DNA of 64,000 nucleotides from Rana temporaria (Eukaryota; Chordata; Amphibia; Anura; Ranidae), in NCBI RefSeq assembly GCF_905171775.1, contig NC_053501.1, forward strand, positions 21,096,598 through 21,160,597, given 5' to 3'. The position numbers were made by a program, and so were the translations under genes. A model generated the notes under the pieces. It was not told where the DNA came from and made no database searches. It worked only from the letters and a program-made list of their open reading frames with translations. The first letter of the stretch is position 1, and each line of letters opens with the position of its first letter. Below are positions 20,346 to 31,590 of this stretch, one piece after another.

Positions 20346-20953
20346 TGTTTTAACCTTCCCCCTATGCTATCTTATTTTTTTAATCAATAGTGAAAAGGTT
20401 CCCATTTATCTTGCTTGTGTTTAAATTTCTTAACATCTAAGGAATTAAAAAAAAAAAAAAATCTAACTTCTGACCAGAATTCTTCGGCTGCAAAAAAAGA
20501 TTACCGAGTCATGAAGGTGTTAAAATGAGAAAGATTAGGACATAGTCAGATCTGGTCTTTTACAGCTACTACATCTTCACAAATTCAGTGATTTCCAATT
20601 TGAACACACAGGGTCTCTTGTGGCCTATATTTGTGGCATTGGGGACCTGTAACCCTTCTACTGTTTCTGTCATATGGATCACTACGCAAAGCTACAGCTT
20701 TTTTTTTTTCTTTTTTGTAAGACGTAAGATTCATGGAGCATCACTGCAGAAGTTGCTTACACAGCTAGCCTGAGAAGTTACGAGACTTCAAGCACAACTT
20801 TAGTAAGATGGGGGGGGGGGGGGGGGGGGGGAACGCTTTGTGTCTAGTAGGCTAGTTGTCTGTTTCAGCAGCAAGTAACCAAACGTGTGAAGATCTTTTT
20901 ATCAGATTTTAAAAGTTTTCAAAAATAAAGGGCTGATGCTGGACCCTTTCAGT
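20346..20953. other. Unclassified intron 2 sequence with a 22-G run
   Basis: No family match. A homopolymer of 22 G lies at 20810-20831; poly(A) and poly(T) runs flank it further away. Checked for VRK1 exon 3 and none was recognised. Confidence 0.35.
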
Positions 20954-21300
20954 TTAAAGTGGAGTTCCACCCATAAATATAACATTACATCAGTAGTTTT
21001 AAAAAAAATTCATTAGTCCTTTATCGAATTTTTTTTTTTTTTTTTTAGATGCCTTCAAAGTGTTGTTGCTAGGCAGAATAGTTAATCTTCCCACTTCCTG
21101 CACCTAGGTGCTTAATGCTTCCTAACCTACACCGCACAGACTCCTGGGAATGTAGTGGGTGTAACTTTCCAGGATTCTGTGCACTCCCAGTCTGAAAGAA
21201 TCATGTGACTTGGACAGCAAGGTGCTGAAACCTGATCTGACACTGCTTGTGCAGCACTGAGCATGTGCGGAGATCTGCAAGGCTGAAATCCAGGAAGTCA
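20954..21300 (-). mobile_element. TTAAAGCGGAGTTCC MITE, copy 3, cut by the gap
   Basis: Inverted relative to 1994-2534, starting TTAAAGTGGAGTTCCACCC and running into the assembly gap before its other end. Confidence 0.9.
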
Positions 21301-21500
21301 NNNNNNNNNNNNNNNNNNNNNNNNNNNNNNNNNNNNNNNNNNNNNNNNNNNNNNNNNNNNNNNNNNNNNNNNNNNNNNNNNNNNNNNNNNNNNNNNNNNN
21401 NNNNNNNNNNNNNNNNNNNNNNNNNNNNNNNNNNNNNNNNNNNNNNNNNNNNNNNNNNNNNNNNNNNNNNNNNNNNNNNNNNNNNNNNNNNNNNNNNNNN
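21301..21500. other. Assembly gap (200 N)
   Basis: A run of N. The round length suggests a placeholder, so the true size is unknown. Sequences on the two sides are not the same element. Confidence 0.99.
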
Positions 21501-21560
21501 GCCCGTCCATTAAAAGTGCTGGAGCGCTGCCCCCTCTATCCACGGCTGCAACCCCCATGC

Positions 21561-22256
21561 TTTATCCATGGCCGCTAATTTGACAGGACACCGTCACCCC
21601 CTATTAATGCATCCAGCCCCTTTCAGGACATCAAGCGAGCGATTTTTTGCATTTTTGCATCTAAAATCATGCCCCAAAAGTCGGGGGTCGTCTTATACGC
21701 CGGGTACCTGTCTGTCAGACGGCGGCCATCCATTATTCAAAAGCCGCGCCTCCTCCTCAGACTGTTCCGTGATAGGCGGAACACTAATTTTCCCAGCAGA
21801 GCCTCTGTTCAGTGTTCCGCCTATCACGGATGCCTTCTCATCCTTGGCCTCGGACGAGAGGACATCCGTGATAAGCGGAACACTGAACAGAGGCTCTGCT
21901 GGCAAAATGTGTGTTCCGCCTATCACGGAACAGCCTGAGGAGGAGGCGCGGCTTTTGAATAATGGACGCCCGCAGCCTAAGAAACTCTGCAAACAAGAGA
22001 AGGTAGGAAAATCATCGAGGCAGGCATACTGGCACAGTGAGGCAGGCATACTGGCACAGTGAGGCAGGCATACTGGTACAGTGAGGCAGGCATACTGGCA
22101 CAGTGGGGCAGGCATACTGGCACAGTGAGGCATGTATAATGGCACAGTGAGGGGTCGTCTTATACGGCGAGTATATCCCAAAACCAGCATTTTAGCTGGG
22201 AAATTAGGGGGTCGTCTTATACGCCCAGTCGTCTTATATGCCGGCAAATACGGTAT
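21561..22256. mobile_element. Non-autonomous element with GTCGTCTTATACGCC repeats
   Basis: The right end reads 'GTCGTCTTATATGCCGGCAA' then 'ATACGGTA', and a second GTCGTCTTATACGCCGGG lies near 21686. A palindrome spans about 21720-21968 (arms with 'AAAAGCCGCGCCTCCTCCTC' and complement, inner arms 'TTCCGCCTATCACGGA'). The left end is not visible and may be in the gap. Confidence 0.6.
22019..22150. repeat. 22-bp tandem repeat, about 6 units
   Basis: Unit GGCAGGCATACTGGCACAGT plus GA, with a few substitutions, inside the element at 21561-22256. Confidence 0.93.
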
Positions 22257-23349
22257 GTAATACGAAACAAGTAAAAATGGACATACGTATTACATACAAA
22301 ATTATTGGTATCTAATCAAATGTAAAAAAACTAATTATACAACCACAAATTTAAAAAAAAAATCAATCATGAATCGTTAAAACACGCAACCATTGCCAAT
22401 TGCTACTTTCAAAATTAAAAACTTTATATTACTGGTGTGAACCATAACAAGTAGAAACAAATCATGCATACGTTTTTGGCAAAAAAATATATTGTAAATG
22501 CTACATAAAGAAAAAATAATTTTATATATAAAAAAAAAATTCTAACAAACGTTATATCCCAAAAAAAAAGCAGGGACTGACACAGCCCACCAGATTTCAC
22601 CTATAACGAAAATATTCAAATATGGAACAACTCGCAAATAAAAGTAATAAAGTCACTCAAAAAAATATATCTTTCAGTAAAGTTACAGTAATGGCTCCTA
22701 ATGTGTTCTGAAAATACATCAATTTCCCCCTTTAACACATTAATAATAGTAATAATTTCTTGTTAAAAACAGTAAAGTGAACTTCGTATTATTGAACATA
22801 TCATTGTTAAACACCATGCGATTCACAGTTCATCTTTTTCGCAAGTAAAAAGTACCGCATTGGAAAGTCGGAAATTAACAAAGTACACTTATCTGTTGAA
22901 GATCTTCGAGAAATGTTGAAAAGTCTTCACTTTTCTCCTATAGTTTGTAAGAGGAGTGAATGAGTATTTATGGAAAATTATTCAAAATTCTCCCTCTTTA
23001 ATCCATCTCTAAAACAATTTTCCCTGCTCTTAAAACACTGTAAAGTAGCACTTACAGCTATTGCATATGACACCTTAGAATTGATTTATAATTGGGTAAA
23101 TGCTCCATTACTAAAGAGTCGTATTACTATTCCATTTTCTCACGTCAAAACCATATCACCCACTTTTACCAGGCTTCATGATATATTTAAGTTTCTAAAA
23201 AGCCCAAAATGTATTGTGCGGCAATAGGTGGGCAATAATGTTAAATTGTACTGTGTGGCGAAAATACACAACGCCAATAGTCATTCCTGTATTTATGTAT
23301 TTCATAGCGCACAATCATTGTATAGTACAAGAGGGTCTTGAGATGACCC
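22257..23349. other. AT-rich unclassified sequence
   Basis: About 1.1 kb of strongly AT-rich sequence with no termini and no homology in the window. A small inverted repeat, ATGTAATACGAAAC with GTATTACATAC, sits at its left edge (22255-22301), so it could be the interior of an unrecognised element. No coding frame is convincing. Confidence 0.3.
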
Positions 23350-23510
23350 CTTTTTGTACAAGCTCTATTTGTGGGAAGAAATGGACGTCAATTTTGTTTG
23401 AGAGCCACGTCGCACAACTGCGCAATTGTCAGTTAAAACGACGCAGTGCCGAATAGCAAAAAGTGCCATGGTCTTTGGCCAGCGAAATGGTCCAGGGCTT
23501 AAGTGGTTAA
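23350..23510 (+). repeat. Right-end fragment of a TTAACCACTT element
   Basis: 'CTCTATTTGTGGGAAGAAAT' to 'GGCTTAAGTGGTTAA' (TTAA 23507-23510) matches 17376-17526. Confidence 0.85.
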
Positions 23511-23514
23511 TGTT

Positions 23515-24150
23515 GATTGGACCCGGGCAACGTTTTTCTTGGGGGCCCCCCATGCAATTTTTCTCTCCACCTGCTCTAAGACAATAAATATCAGCTAGAC
23601 TTAAAATCAATTTATTGTATCAGATCAGGCAGTGATTGTGATTGGTTGCCAGAGGTTACAGCATATCATTACCACTTACTGACTGGTTGTTAGAGGTTAC
23701 AGCACATGATTTCTTAATAATACTTCGTAATACTGCTCACTGATTGGTCACAGCTAGAGGTTACAACACATCATCTCTTCAATGCAGAGGGGAATGATAT
23801 ACATATGAATGACGCCTTTATTTACATATGAATGCTGCCGGCGTCAGCTATTTACATATTTACATATGAATGCTCCCATTATTTACATATGAATGGCGGT
23901 TATTTACATGTAAACACAGGGTCTGCAGGTGAGTCATCCGTACACAACAATAGAACAGAGCTGGGAAGCATTAGTCGCACTGCAGCACTTCACACTGAGA
24001 TATCAGGACACAGCAAAGGACTAAAACTTCAAGGGAATTTAAACTGGAATAGTTGGCATATATGAGGCAGCTGCATTGGGCCCCACAACAATGACAGGGC
24101 CCAGGGAAGCTGCCCCTTTTGCTCTGCCTTAAAGACAGCCCTGAGGACAC
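23515..24150. repeat. Repeat-derived block with two kinds of tandem units
   Basis: Three ~55-60-bp units around 'GATTGGTTGCCAGAGGTTAC' occupy 23635-23775, followed by three 'TTTACATATGAATG' units at 23818-23908. The right edge reads AAAGACAGCCCTG, as in hAT right ends. No left end or duplication identified. Confidence 0.5.
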
Positions 24151-24258
24151 CCAACATTAGAGGTGATTTATTCTTACAAATCAAATACACTTTTGCATAA
24201 TAGTACCAACTAGTATTCCAGTGTTTCTCCTCTCTCTTAGGTTCTCTCTTTTGCTTAG

Positions 24259-25890
24259 TGTGACGGACCCCGGTACTCAAGAGGAGTATGTCCATTGTAT
24301 ACGCTTCCCTTGCCTGGTAACAGAACGATATAAGATCCCGCAGCTCACCCAGTCACTAGTCGGAGACACAGTGTAGGGTGGTGGAAAACATACGACTGTT
24401 TATTGAAAACTCACAGAGAATTTAAATATCACACAATCAAGTGAGCCTGCTCACAATATAGGGCCAGATTCACAAAAGAGATACGATGGAGTATCTCAGA
24501 TACACCATCGTATCTCGGATTTTTTCTGGTCTTATCTATGCACCTGATTCATAGAATCAGATACGCATAGATAGGGCTGAGATCTGACAGTGTCACACTG
24601 TGTTACACTGTCGGATCTTTTTTTTGATTTAAAAATGGCGCCGGGGGCGTTCCCGCTGATTTACACTGAATAATATGTAAATCAGCGAGATACGCGAAAT
24701 TCACGAACGTACGCGGACCCGACGCTGTGTTCTTACGTCGTTTCCGTAGCGGTTTTCCGTCGTATACTTACCCTTTCTAAAAGCAGGGGTAAGTATTGTT
24801 AAGTATGGCCGTCGTTCCCGCGTCGATTTTGAATTTTCCAACGTCGTTTGCGTACGCCGATTCACGAACACGCGCGTCGCAAGTCCCGCTCACGTCGCAA
24901 CCACTGACGTCCTATTGACGTCAGTGGGAGCAATGCACGCCGGGAAATTCCCCGGTTGACGCATGCGTATTTAAATCGGCGCGGGAGCGTGCCTGATTTA
25001 AATATGACACTCCCCTAGCCGCGGAATTTGAATTCCGCTGGGGGAGTTAGGATCCGCCGTCGCAAGTTTGGAGGTAAGTGTGTTGTGAATTTGACACTTT
25101 CCTCACAAACTTGCGAGGGCGGATCTTAATTCACATAGGTTACACGGATCTAAAGATCCGCTAACCTTTGTGAATCTGGCCCATTGTATCCAAAGGAAAC
25201 TATAAACTATATAGGAATATAATTACTATAATAACATAATTAAGGGACAGCCAACATAAACTATGCTAATCCACCTCTAGCAACTGATAGCTGACAGTGA
25301 TATAATTAACATGAGCTAATTAACTAGTCACTTAAACCAGCCTAGGTGACCAGACCATTCGGGCACCTACAACCCTGAATACAAAGTACTGTACAATACA
25401 CATTATCATAAGTATAAACACATAACATCTCACAATAATTGTCACAAGGTTAATCCCATCTCCAAGAGATGCTCAGACAGACAGAAACAATAGAAAAATG
25501 GGAAAGACATACCTAACAATAAACACAAATCAGTCTACGAGTCAAACTCCTACAATATTCCAACAGTCTAAAAAAGTTGGAAATAACTCATCATAGATTT
25601 CTTAAGGGATATTTTTGATAAATATTTCTGTCCTATTTTAAGGAGGCTCTCCTACCCAGTTTGCAGAAGGGCCTCCATATTCCCTCTGACAATTACTCTT
25701 TTCATCAACTCCAGAAGGGAATCTTTATTATCTTTATTCAGAGGAGTAATCCAAACCATGTTCTCAGCGTCTATTAAGTGGTTGTCCATCATTAGAGAGT
25801 GATCTGCTAGCTCTATGGTCCATAATCAGTGGGTAGGAGGCTTGCCCCTAGTCCTCCCCAAAAGCCTCTGTCCTGGTTGGGTCTGTCACA
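24259..25890 (-). mobile_element. Solo LTR (ERV/gypsy type) with a nested MITE
   Basis: On the minus strand it runs from TGTGACAGACCCAACC (25890) to GGGGTCCGTCACA (24259), so it has TG...CA ends. An AATAAA signal lies near the 3' end (24399-24404 on the + strand). It is flanked by an exact 5-bp duplication CTTAG (24254-24258 and 25891-25895). Removing the 722-bp MITE gives an LTR of about 910 bp. No internal retroviral sequence remains, as expected after LTR-LTR recombination. Confidence 0.9.
24461..25182. mobile_element. GGGCCAGATTC MITE, copy 3 (divergent subfamily)
   Basis: 722 bp with ends GGGCCAGATTCACAAA and TTTGTGAATCTGGCCC. Shared blocks such as 'CGTCGTTCCCGCGTC' and 'GCGCGGGAGCGTGCCTGATT' relate it to 811-1546 and 7373-8102. 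Flanks are ATA and ATT, a degraded 3-bp duplication. It sits inside the solo LTR. Confidence 0.88.
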
Positions 25891-25895
25891 CTTAG

Positions 25896-26406
25896 CTAAA
25901 ATATCCCCAGTCTTGATGGAGAGGGGCATGGGAGGGTCAAACAAGGATGCTGTGCAGGCAATCAACACCCTTCTTATCAACACTGATGGCATCACTGGTT
26001 GTTAAGATGCCGGTGACTAGAAGGTTGAAATGGTGCACAAAAAAAACCTGCGGCTTTGTGTAACTAAAAGGCAGGCTTGATCCACCTGTTGGCATTTTGC
26101 CAAGGCACCCCTGAAGAAACCTCAAGCCACCCCACAAAAATTCCCTACTCTTTTGCCCTCACTTCATTATGCCTAGAGCATCCACCCCCCCAAATTTCTT
26201 CTTGATCATAAATTTGTAGTCTGGTTCCATAAACTTTTAAAAGGCTTAAAGAGGGCTCCTAGCAGCTCCATATAGGCCTATGGGGCTGAACTGCCTCAGA
26301 GTGAGATGGAAGTATATTGATTTGGGGGCTTTAGCTCAATCTACTTAGGGGTTGGGGGAAAGGGCAAGCAAGTGTTGTGGGAAAGCTTCTTCACCCTTTA
26401 AATTGT
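25896..26406. other. Unclassified intron sequence
   Basis: Moderate GC, with short overlapping open frames on the minus strand but no recognisable protein or repeat. Confidence 0.3.
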
Positions 26407-26414
26407 GTCTAAAC

Positions 26415-26695
26415 CAGGGCTTTTTTTCAGGGGGAACTTGGGGAACTCAGTTCCACCACCTCTGACTTAGACCCTTTGGTGCCTGCTCACCACAATCACT
26501 TGTAAACACAGAAGTCTGGTTTCTGTGTTTACAAGTGACAGCTCTGCACTCTGTGTGTAACCCACTGAACTCTACACTCTGTATGTAATGCAATCCTGGT
26601 ATTTATTGCCCCTTTAAGACCCTCCTACTGGTGGTGAAATTTGAATGGGGTCGTGGTTAAGTTCCTGCACCTATTTTTTGAGAAAAAAAGCTCTG
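26415..26695 (+). mobile_element. Short hAT MITE
   Basis: 281 bp with ends CAGGGCTTTTTTTCAGGG and GAGAAAAAAAGCTCTG and the exact 8-bp duplication GTCTAAAC (26407-26414 and 26696-26703). An internal hairpin is formed by 'CTTGTAAACACAGAA' and its complement. Confidence 0.97.
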
Positions 26696-26703
26696 GTCTA
26701 AAC

Positions 26704-27334
26704 CCAATAACAACAAAGTAATATACTGAAACTCACTGAGCATTAGGTGTGTTGACTGCATTAGGTTTTCTTTTTTTAAGCTTTTTATACTTGGAAATTC
26801 TTCCATTAACACACTTACAGTCCTACCCAGGCCAGGAAGTGTTTTAGGACTACAAACACTTCCCCCTTTTCTCTACTACATAACATGGGGAGTAGGGTTT
26901 TCTTTAGTCCACGGAGATAACTGGGAACATTCCTCACAACAAGTGGATGTACTTGGGGGGAGTGGATGGATGAATGGAGCCCAAACTCTTTCCCTGGAGT
27001 TTATTGAGCAAAAATAAACCTTAAAAGACTCAAATGACTGGTGCCCAACCTTCTTTTTTTTACCCCCCAAAAAGAAAATCCTTCCCGAAAAGTAAAATGC
27101 TACCATCCAGGGGGTCAACCTCACCACCCAGACAGGAGGAGTGATACACAAGACAAATACGAATATTTGCACGTGGCCAGTATTAGCCACAGTTTTGTAC
27201 TGAAATGGCTTCTGCACATAAATAAAACTTCTATTCCACCTGTTATTGCCGAGTGCATGTGATGTGCACACATGGGCCATTCTGTTGCCAGACTAAAAAA
27301 AATAAATCAGATCCTTAGTACAGTGCTTTTGACA
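26704..27334. other. Unclassified intron sequence
   Basis: A 134-codon minus-strand frame (26876-27280) crosses this stretch. It has no signal peptide, domain or conserved look, and lies over poly(T) runs. Nothing else seen. Confidence 0.3.
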
Positions 27335-27645
27335 GCCGATTCCGTTTTTTCGTACGACAAAAGCTGGATGTGCAGGCTATAACATTTTTGTCGGAACACA
27401 ATGTCCGATTTTCGCTTAATTAGTGTGGTTTTCGTCAAAAAATCGTAAGAGCAAGTCTACACATGCTCAGAAACGAAAGAATACAAACATACAAAACTGT
27501 TCAACACGTTACATCACTTCTGAAGTTGTACTCTGTCTATGAGAATTTTCATATGGTAAGTAACCTCTTCACTTTTAACATGAGACTAGCATGCAACAAA
27601 AAAAGGATGAAAGGTCGTCCGAAAAATCTGATTATGTATACAAGC
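27335..27645. mobile_element. Hairpin MITE with GTCGTACGAC-type ends
   Basis: The left part 'GATTCCGTTTTTTCGTACGA' and right part 'GTCGTCCGAAAAATCTGATT' are imperfect inverted repeats. The middle matches 11893-12067. Confidence 0.6.
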
Positions 27646-28249
27646 ATTTAAACTGGAACTTTGTGTCTTCTGCATAAACAACAGATTATCTTTTTTTTTC
27701 TCAGCTTATTTATGAAAGTTGCAAGATATTAACAGTCTGCTAGTTTGTTTTCCTTATCTTTTAAAAAATGAGTGCTCCTCTGCAGATCTATATGAAAAAA
27801 TACCTGCAATCTGTCTTTGTACACGCTGTAATTTCATCCTAAATTATGATATTTATATTACAGCTATAAATCACAGCAAGGTGCCACAAATAAATCATGT
27901 GGATTTTCCAGGTTGAATTTTATTTATTAATAGCAAGGGAAAGTTTTATTAGAACAAATTAAATAATCACCTCTTCATTTAGAAGGCTTTGAACTTAATT
28001 ACCGAACAAACTACTCACGCACTAAGTGCTTGACGAGAATGCATGCTGATCGCAAAATGTTCATCAGTTTTTCTTATGTGTCAATAAAGCTTATTTTGAT
28101 TTGAAGGGTACTGATAATTTGGGGGACATTGCACCTTTTGGTGTTGTTTGTTGTTGCTACAAATGTTTTCAATTTTAAATGGCAGCCCTGCCGTTTTAAA
28201 GAGCAAATTGGGAGGAGTGGTCTTTGTCAAAAGATGCTATTTTATGGCA
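27646..28249. other. Repeat-poor AT-rich segment
   Basis: No transposon family recognised. The part 27960-28100 has balanced composition and the motif 'TTAATTACCGAACAAACTAC', which resembles conserved non-coding DNA more than decayed repeat. No alignment was available. Confidence 0.35.
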
Positions 28250-28525
28250 TTAAAGGGGTTGTAAAGGTAAATAATTTTTTCCTAAATAGCTTCCTTTACC
28301 TTAGTGCAGTCCTCCTTCACTTACCTCATCCTTCCATTTTGCTTTTTAATGTCCTTATTTCTTCTGAGAAATCCTCACTTCCTGTTCTTCTGTCTGTAAC
28401 TCCACACAGTAATGCAAGGCTTTTTCCCTGGTGTGGAGTGTCGTGCTCGCCCCCTCCCTTGGACTACAGGACAGTCAGGACGCTCTCTACGTTGCAGATA
28501 GAGAAAGGAGCTGTGTGTTAGTGGG
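28250..28525 (+). mobile_element. TTAAAGGGGTTGTAAAGG MITE, copy 3 (left part)
   Basis: Starts TTAAAGGGGTTGTAAAGG and is nearly identical to the copy entering the right edge of the window (63760-64000) through 'CACTTCCTGTTCTTCTGTCT' and 'TCGTGCTCGCCCCCTCCCTT'. The right end was not located. Confidence 0.85.
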
Positions 28526-28839
28526 CATCCTGACTCTTCTGTAGTTCAATACTTTTTGTATTGACAACCTCCTGAAAAATAGCAGTGCACTTCCTGACGT
28601 GCCTTGGCATCCCTGTTCCTTAGCCCCAGAGCTGTATATCTGACAATTGGTGATGTCACCGGTTGCTAAAAAAAAAAACGGCAGGTGCATCTGGGTTAGA
28701 ACATGATGGAAGTTGTCATCAGGGCTGGTACAAGGATTTTTGCCACCTTGGGCAAAACCCCATTATGCCGTCCCCCTTGGCTCCACCCCAACTCCACCCT
28801 TTTTGCCCTGTCCATGTATATCCCACCTTTTTAACGAAA

Positions 28840-29135
28840 CGCCCATCAAATACAGCCTCACAAGCGGCCATCAATGCAGCCTCACAAGCGGCCATCAATG
28901 CAGCCTCACAAGCGGCCATCAATGCAGCCTCACAAGCGCCTATCAATGCAGCCTACCAGCGCCCATTAATGCAGCCTACCAGCACCCATCAGCATACCAG
29001 CGCGCATCAATGCAGTTTCACCAGTAGCCTTAAAATGCAGCCTCACCAGCGGCCATCAAATGCAGCCTTACCAGCGGCCATCAAATGCAACCTCACAAGC
29101 GGCCATCAAATGAAGCCTACCAGCGCCCATCATCA
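28840..29135. repeat. About 24-bp tandem repeat, about 12 units
   Basis: Units such as GCCATCAATGCAGCCTCACA plus AGCG; the first four are nearly identical and the later ones diverged with CCAGCG variants. It lies inside the hAT element. Confidence 0.95.
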
Positions 29136-29250
29136 AATGTTTGCTTGCTTCCATTCATTCGGGAGTCGGGACACAAACACAGTTCTCCACAACCGCTGCG
29201 CCTCTGACACTGTGCGAATGGAGCTCCGGCTGCCTGCTGATGCTGAGACT

Positions 29251-29525
29251 GAGGCCTCGTACACACGACCGAGGAACTCGACGGGCGAAACACATCGTTT
29301 TCCTCGTTGAGTTCCTTGTTAGGCTGTCAAGGAACTCGACAAGCCAATTTTCTCCATTCCCGTCAAGGAAATAGAGAACTTGCTCTCTTTTTGGCTCGTC
29401 GAGTTTCTCGACAGTTTCCTCGACGAAAATGTACACACGACCGGTTTCCTCGGCTAAAAAATATCTCCCAGCAAGTTTCTTGCTGGTTTTTGCCGAGAAA
29501 CTCGGTCGTGTGTACATGGCCTTTA
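29251..29525. mobile_element. AGGCCTCGTACACACGA MITE, copy 1
   Basis: About 275 bp hairpin with ends GAGGCCTCGTACACACGACC and GGTCGTGTGTACATGGCC. Same family as 32300-32564 and 38286-38557; the arms carry 'GAGGAACTCGACGGG'. Confidence 0.9.
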
Positions 29526-29732
29526 GTTGCTTGCTACAGAGAGAAGAGAAATAGGAACACCAGTGGCCGGGCACCCTAGGCAGCGGGCACCCCAGGCGGA
29601 TGCCTAGTTTTCTTAGTGGTAGCACCGGCCCTGGTTGTCATATAGAGTCACGGGAGAATAACCCTGTGTTGTTTATGTTCTGCCAAATGGTCTGAAAGTC
29701 CAGCATTTGGATGAATGCCAAGACAAGCAAAG

Positions 29733-30261
29733 TTAAAGTGGAGTTCCACCCATAAATATAACATTACATCAGTAGTTTTAAAAAAATGTCATTAGTCGTT
29801 TACAATTTTTTTTTTTTTTTTTAAGATGCCTTCAAAGTGTTGTTGCTAGGCAGAATAGTTAATCTTCCCACTTCCTGCACCTAGGTGCTTAATGCACCGC
29901 ACAGACTCCTGGGAATGTAGTGGGTGTAACTTTGCAGGAGTCTGTGCACTCCCCAGTCTCAAAGAATCATGTGACTTGGACAGCACAGGTGCTGAAATCT
30001 GATCTGACACTGCTTGTGCAGCACTGAGCATGTGCGAGATTTGCAAGGCTGAAATCCAGGAAGTCATACAGTCTGGCTTCATGATGCCCACACTTAAGAT
30101 GGCCCCAGTCAATTTCTATTTTATAAAGTGTCTAAATGTTGTAACAACCTAACAAAATGGACCTTTGTTTACAGACTAACTTTACTAGAATACATTAAGC
30201 TTGTGTATTACAGGGGTATTTATATTTAAAAAGTGAAATTGTGGCCGGAACTCCGCTTTAA
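29733..30261 (-). mobile_element. TTAAAGCGGAGTTCC MITE, copy 4
   Basis: 529 bp, inverted orientation, TTAA at 29733-29736 and 30258-30261. Collinear with 1994-2534 and 10036-10573. Confidence 0.93.
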
Positions 30262-30589
30262 GTGTACACCCATGTTTATTAGACCAAACTAGGAGCTTAA
30301 CCCTACCAGTCCACAGATCACCAGTCATTAGGGGGACAGGTCTGACATGAGAAAACAAAGCCCTGCCTCTACTAGTTGGCCACCTTCACATAGAGACAAC
30401 AACACAATGTGGTAGGTTAGTAATAGGGAAAGAATCCGCTGCAGGACACCCATAGGCAATACTGGTGACTAGTCCTTTGCCCTCAGATCCCCTTTTGTGG
30501 GCACAGGTTGCATAGCACAGGTCCTCTTTAGGTGTATCTGTTGCTTTGACCCAGATGTCCAAAGCACAGGTTTACATTAGGCCTCTGTT
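30262..30589. other. Unclassified intron sequence
   Basis: No repeat, ORF or motif recognised. Confidence 0.3.
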
Positions 30590-31400
30590 AATGAGACGGC
30601 TCATCCCTTATTGCCATGTCTGCCCATCTTTTATTCCGTAGACTGAATGAATTTTTGCATGCTTGCTCGCTTCCGCCATTTATAATAAATGTTTCCCGTT
30701 TCCTTGGCTTAGGTAGACAGAGTTTATGTTTGTTATAATGAAGGAAGAGTGGCGTGCAACACTTATGAATTTATGAGTGATTTACATTTGCCTCGAAAGT
30801 TCATAAATGAAATGGGGGAGAAACAGATGCTTCATTCCTTGACTGCCTCGTGTCTGCACATACTGATGCTGGAGAGGAAGCGGGTAGGTCCAATAAATCA
30901 GGAGACGCTATTCTTGCTCTCGTGATTCTCCAGCTTGAGCATCCAAAGCCGCCTCAAACGTTGTCTTCTTAATGGCTTTCTTGAGAAGGCCTTAATGCCT
31001 TGTAACATTGTGGCTGCAGCCTCTTGGCTTGGAACGAATAGATTATCCTAATGAATGTTCACAGGAAATGTCTCCTCGCGGACAGCGGAAAGGAAGCAAG
31101 TAGCAGGCACAACAGATGGACGAGTTGGATCTGACCAGCTTCTTGAGAAATTATTAGGGCTCGTTCTGGGTTCCAGATAGAGGGCACAGCTTGTTGCCTT
31201 TCCACATTAATTAATGCAAACAAAGGAAGCACAATCCTTGAGGTGTCTTGTTACCATGGAAGTAAAGTTATGCAAGATTATTGTAGTCATAATTTTACTG
31301 CTACTTTCTGGCGGTCTTCTGCGATGCAGCATCTGGCTTTCAGGTCACGGCGATGGTGAAATATTACTAATATAATTAATAAGGGGGGGCTCTCCTCTGG
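30590..31400. promoter_or_regulatory. Candidate conserved non-coding (enhancer-like) block
   Basis: About 0.8 kb with no match to any repeat family in a window where such gaps are unusual. Composition is balanced, with few homopolymers. It contains TTAATTAATGCAAACAAAG (31207-31225), in which a homeodomain core (TAATTA), a POU-type ATGCAAA and a SOX-type AACAAAG abut. A 70-codon open stretch bounded by splice-like sites also lies here (30713-30883). The regulatory role is inference; no conservation data were available. Confidence 0.4.
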
Positions 31401-31590
31401 GATCTTGTATCAGACAGGCAAAACAAGAAACTTTAAAAATGCAATCTGGGCAAACATTTGAAGCTGAACTTCAGCTAAACCTTCAGTCTTGCACTACTCC
31501 TCGCCAGTACTGAATTTACTTTCTCTGATTTCACTGCACACTGTGAGTTTCTCACAATTTGCATTAGAAGATGCAGAAAGTCAGACAGAG

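Larger units (their letters stand above)
28720..29633 (+). mobile_element. hAT element with internal minisatellite
   Basis: 914 bp with ends CAGGGCTGGTACAAGG and GTAGCACCGGCCCTG and the exact 8-bp duplication GTTGTCAT (28712-28719 and 29634-29641). It contains a tandem array (28840-29135) and a nested 275-bp MITE (29251-29525). No transposase. Confidence 0.96.

Noticed and set aside
21247..21558. Open frames spanning the N-run
   Set aside because: The codons inside the gap are undefined, so the apparent frames are artefacts.
26876..27280. 134-codon minus-strand frame
   Set aside because: Crosses poly(T) runs, shows no conserved motif and no gene structure.
28663..29310. 215-codon frame
   Set aside because: It runs through the minisatellite of a delimited hAT element.
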